From Marivivens sp. LCG002 (lineage in GTDB: Bacteria > Pseudomonadota > Alphaproteobacteria > Rhodobacterales > Rhodobacteraceae), in NCBI RefSeq assembly GCF_030264275.1, contig NZ_CP127165.1, positions 1,476,001 through 1,540,000 on the forward strand: DNA of 64,000 nucleotides, given 5' to 3'. Both the position numbers and the translations under genes were made by a program. The notes beneath the pieces are model-generated. The model searched no databases, was not told the DNA's origin, and saw nothing but the letters and a program-made list of their open reading frames with translations. Positions 61,743 to 64,000 of this stretch are shown one piece after another (within the stretch, counting starts at the first letter, position 1; every line of letters begins with the position of its first letter).

Positions 61743-61768
61743 TCCTTGGAACGACATTTGAGCCGTAC

Positions 61769-63100
61769 TTATTCTTCGTCGAGAGCCTCGATGGCCTTCT
61801 GAAGATCGTCCTTGGACACTTCTTTCTCGGTCACGGTGGCGTTTTCGAGAATGTGGTCAACGACCTTGTCTTCGAAGATCGGGGCCTGAAGCTGCTGGCG
61901 GAACTGGGCGTTCTGCTGAACGAACTCGAAGAACTGACGCTCTTGGCCCGGATACTGACGTGCCTGGTTCATAACAGCCTGGGTCAGCTCGGCGTCCGAA
62001 ACCTTGACGTCTGCCTTCTGGCCTACGTCGGCAAGGAGAAGACCAAGCTTGACGCGACGCTCGGCCAGAGCCTTGTGCTCGTCGGTCGGGTCGATCGCAG
62101 CGTGGTTGTGATCGTGAACTTCGGGGTTCTCTTCGTGCCAGAGCTGGTGAGCGATCTGGTTGGCTTCTGCTTCGACAAGGCTCGGCGGAAGGTCGAAGGA
62201 AACGGCTTTGTCGAGCGCATCGAGAAGCGCACGCTTCACAACAGCGCGCGACGCACCGGTGTATTCTGCTTCAAGACGCTCGGCGATCTGGCCCTTGAGA
62301 GCTTCGAGGCTCTCTGCACCAAAGTTCTTGGCCAGCTCGTCATCAATCTCGGCGTCCTTCGGACCTTTGACTTCCTTGACGGTGACGGTGAAGACAGCGT
62401 CCTTACCGGCAAGGTTCTCGGCGCCATAGTTCTCGGGGAACTTGACTTCGACGTCCTTGGTCTCTTCGGCTTTCATGCCCTCTACGCCGGCTTCGAAACC
62501 GGGGATGAAGGAGTTGGAGCCGAGAACGAGCGGATAGTCTTCGGCTTTGCCGCCGTCGAACTCTACGCCGTCAACCTTACCAACGAAGTCGATGATGACC
62601 TGATCACCGTCCTTGGCCTTCGAACCCTTGCGACGGGCTTCGAACTGCTTGGCGGTCTTGGCAAGGTTCTCGAGAGCTTCGGTCACCGAAGCGTCGTCGG
62701 CCTTGACGACCATACGCTCGAGCTTGATGCCCGAGAAGTCGACAGCGGGAACATCGGGAAGACGCTCGTAGGCTACTTCGACAACAACGTCGTCGCCCTC
62801 TTTCCAGTTCTCGTTGGCCATTTTCATCGAGGGCTGAGCCGCGGGACGGTCGCCCGAGGTTTCGAGGTGCTCGTTCATCGCACCGTCGATGGCTTCCTGC
62901 ATGGCTTCGCCCATCACGCGCTGACCGAACTGCTTCTTGAGCATGGCCATCGGCACTTTGCCCTTACGGAAGCCTTTCATCTCGATCTCGGGCTGAGCTT
63001 CAATCAGCTTCTCGTTTACTTTGGCTTCGAGTTCAGCAGCGGTTACGGTGATGGTGTAGCCGCGCTTGAGGCCTTCGTTGAGGGTCTCGGTGACCTGCAT
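61769..63100 (-). CDS. tig: Trigger factor
   Basis: Ribosome-bound chaperone and prolyl isomerase meeting nascent chains. 443 residues. Ribosome-binding domain with signature [17 protein letters not shown]; central FKBP-like domain ([51 protein letters not shown]); helical C-terminal domain. Ribosome site GAAGGACG before ATG 63100. Confidence 0.97.
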   Translation of the reverse strand: MQVTETLNEGLKRGYTITVTAAELEAKVNEKLIEAQPEIEMKGFRKGKVPMAMLKKQFGQRVMGEAMQEAIDGAMNEHLETSGDRPAAQPSMKMANENWKEGDDVVVEVAYERLPDVPAVDFSGIKLERMVVKADDASVTEALENLAKTAKQFEARRKGSKAKDGDQVIIDFVGKVDGVEFDGGKAEDYPLVLGSNSFIPGFEAGVEGMKAEETKDVEVKFPENYGAENLAGKDAVFTVTVKEVKGPKDAEIDDELAKNFGAESLEALKGQIAERLEAEYTGASRAVVKRALLDALDKAVSFDLPPSLVEAEANQIAHQLWHEENPEVHDHNHAAIDPTDEHKALAERRVKLGLLLADVGQKADVKVSDAELTQAVMNQARQYPGQERQFFEFVQQNAQFRQQLQAPIFEDKVVDHILENATVTEKEVSKDDLQKAIEALDEE

Positions 63101-63510
63101 GGTTTGCGTCCTTCTACGTCTCTGTCAGGCCGCCCTTGCGGCCAAGCCTTTAAATCAGACGCCCTTCTATTGGCGGTCTTGCCCCAAAGCAAGGCGAAAA
63201 GGGCGAAACCCTCCATTTCAACCGTCCCGCAAAGCCATTTCTTTTGCTGCAACATGAGAGGCAGCGGAATTGACCTCGGATCAGGCCGAAAAACGGCGCC
63301 GCGAATCTATCCTTTCGAGAATTTCGCCACTCTTTGCGCCTCATTCGCGCTCGAAATATCGTTAAAATCCGAGTCACCCGCTCCGCCGCAATCCCGCGCG
63401 GCACCATGGGGAACAGCCATTCCACTTTGAACGCGGCAAACGGCACTCCCGCAAAGGGTGAGCTTCGCGCCGAAATCACGAAGTGTAATTCTTCTGGAAT
63501 ATCAAGGAGT
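63101..63510. other. Intergenic region between tRNA-Leu and tig
   Basis: 410 bases without a convincing gene. Frames that are open here have no start with a ribosome site and no family pattern; one of them runs through the tRNA. The region should hold the tig promoter on the minus strand. Confidence 0.6.
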
Positions 63511-63595
63511 TGGTGCGGGTGGAGGGACTTGAACCCCCACGCCTTGCGGCGCCAGAACCTAAATCTGGTGCGTCTACCAATTTCGCCACACCCGC
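63511..63595 (-). tRNA. tRNA-Leu (anticodon UAG)
   Basis: 85 nt on the minus strand with encoded CCA. Acceptor GCGGGTG pairs with CACCCGC; D-arm GGCGAAATTGGTAGACGC; anticodon stem CCAGA/TCTGG around TTTAGGT, anticodon TAG; long variable arm (CGCCGCAAGGCG) of a class II tRNA; T-arm GGGTTCAAGTCCC. Reads CUA and other CUN codons. Confidence 0.95.
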
Positions 63596-63735
63596 ACTGC
63601 GGCTGCATCTAGCAAAGGTTTTCAGGGGTTGCGAGACCTAAATTTCCGTTTGTTCGCAAAATTATCCGTTTGAGAACTAAATTCGGACACAATCTATCCG
63701 TAGATTAGATCCAAGCTTACAAGGCGGAGATGACT

Positions 63736-64000
63736 ATGCAGACCACAATCGAGAAAACCGGCCAGACGTTCAACGTGGCGCTCACCAAGCGCACCGGCCT
63801 TGTGGCTGGAACCACGGTCCTCACGCTCAATGGCGAGATGAAGGTCGAGGATCTCCAGATCGGTGACCGCATCATCACCCGCGACGCAGGCATGGCCGTG
63901 CTCAAGGGTATCGCCGCAACCGAAGTCACCATGACACCGATCAAGATCAAAGCCGGCTCGCTCGGCCACAACCGCCCCGAAGCGGAAATGCTGACCTCGC
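63736..64000 (+). CDS. Hint-domain (hedgehog/intein-like) protein, partial
   Basis: The first 88 codons of a gene that continues beyond the window. ATG 63736 (MQTTIEKTGQTFNVALTKRTG) is preferred over ATG 63730 because GGCGGAG lies 6 bases upstream. The stretch GLVAGTTVLTLNGEMKVEDLQIGDRIITRDAGMAVLKGI is the start of a Hint domain as found in many roseobacter proteins; the usual nucleophilic Cys/Ser position is occupied by Gly-Thr. Function unknown. 63596-63735 is AT-rich and should hold its promoter. Confidence 0.8.
   Translation, partial: MQTTIEKTGQTFNVALTKRTGLVAGTTVLTLNGEMKVEDLQIGDRIITRDAGMAVLKGIAATEVTMTPIKIKAGSLGHNRPEAEMLTS

Noticed and set aside
63150-63608. Minus-strand open frame crossing the tRNA-Leu region
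   Set aside because: It reads through the tRNA gene, has low-complexity Arg/Phe content and no ribosome site.
1-64000. CRISPR arrays, insertion sequences, integrases, toxin-antitoxin or restriction genes
   Set aside because: None seen; no regularly spaced repeats and no transposase- or recombinase-like protein in any frame.

Overview
The window is a GC-rich chromosomal segment from an alphaproteobacterium, almost certainly a Rhodobacterales (Roseobacter-group) marine-type bacterium. The reasons are a complete gene transfer agent (GTA) cluster of the Rhodobacter capsulatus type, flanked by cysE on one side and mltG-fabF-acpP on the other; an E1-beta pyruvate dehydrogenase subunit that carries its own lipoyl domain; TRAP transporters; a Hint-domain protein; DUF2852 and DUF4336 proteins; and a bL9 protein with an acidic tail. 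There is no CRISPR array, rRNA operon or insertion sequence. The only RNA gene seen is tRNA-Leu(UAG).

Layout, left to right. 1-4.7 kb: glnE (cut by the window edge), a YbaK-type deacylase, two small membrane proteins, and an N-end-rule leucyltransferase gene (bpt) that carries a clear one-base frameshift. 4.7-11.6 kb: a three-gene TRAP transporter operon for an organic acid, divergent from a Cache-domain histidine kinase and NarL-type regulator; two copies of a TACGTAG-containing element lie between them. 11.5-13.8 kb: a DUF4287 protein and a Tat-exported PhoX/DUF839 protein. 13.9-16.5 kb: ilvIH with a consensus promoter, a Val/Leu-rich leader peptide and a terminator/antiterminator pair, that is, a classical attenuator. 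16.5-26.2 kb: a sugar-utilisation locus (dehydrogenase/aldo-keto reductase fusion, LacI regulator, ABC importer, family 2 glycosidase, MalK-type ATPase) with two near-identical 20-bp palindromic operators. 26.3-29.1 kb: nucleoside hydrolase, acetyltransferase and SelO. 29.2-37.1 kb: central carbon metabolism (two cyclophilins, pgk, class I aldolase, ftsB, pdhABC); pgk, aldolase and pdhA share GCTAAC-type upstream motifs that suggest one LacI-family regulon.

37.2-38.7 kb: an AhpD-like protein, cysE and a small conserved protein. 38.7-52.4 kb, minus strand: the whole GTA head-tail cluster from the small terminase (g1) to the megatron (g15), 17 genes in the canonical order. An intrinsic-terminator-like hairpin sits in the leader just upstream of g1. 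52.6-58 kb: mltG and fatty-acid synthesis (fabF, acpP, TetR regulator, fabG, fabD). 58-64 kb: a membrane protein, the rpsF-rpsR-rplI ribosomal operon, a LysE exporter, a DUF4336 protein, tig, tRNA-Leu and the start of a Hint-domain protein that runs off the right edge.

Most genes are ordinary and intact. The points most worth checking are the bpt frameshift, the ilv attenuator, the terminator-like structure in the GTA leader, the LacI operators, the shared carbon-metabolism motif and the dehydrogenase/AKR fusion.
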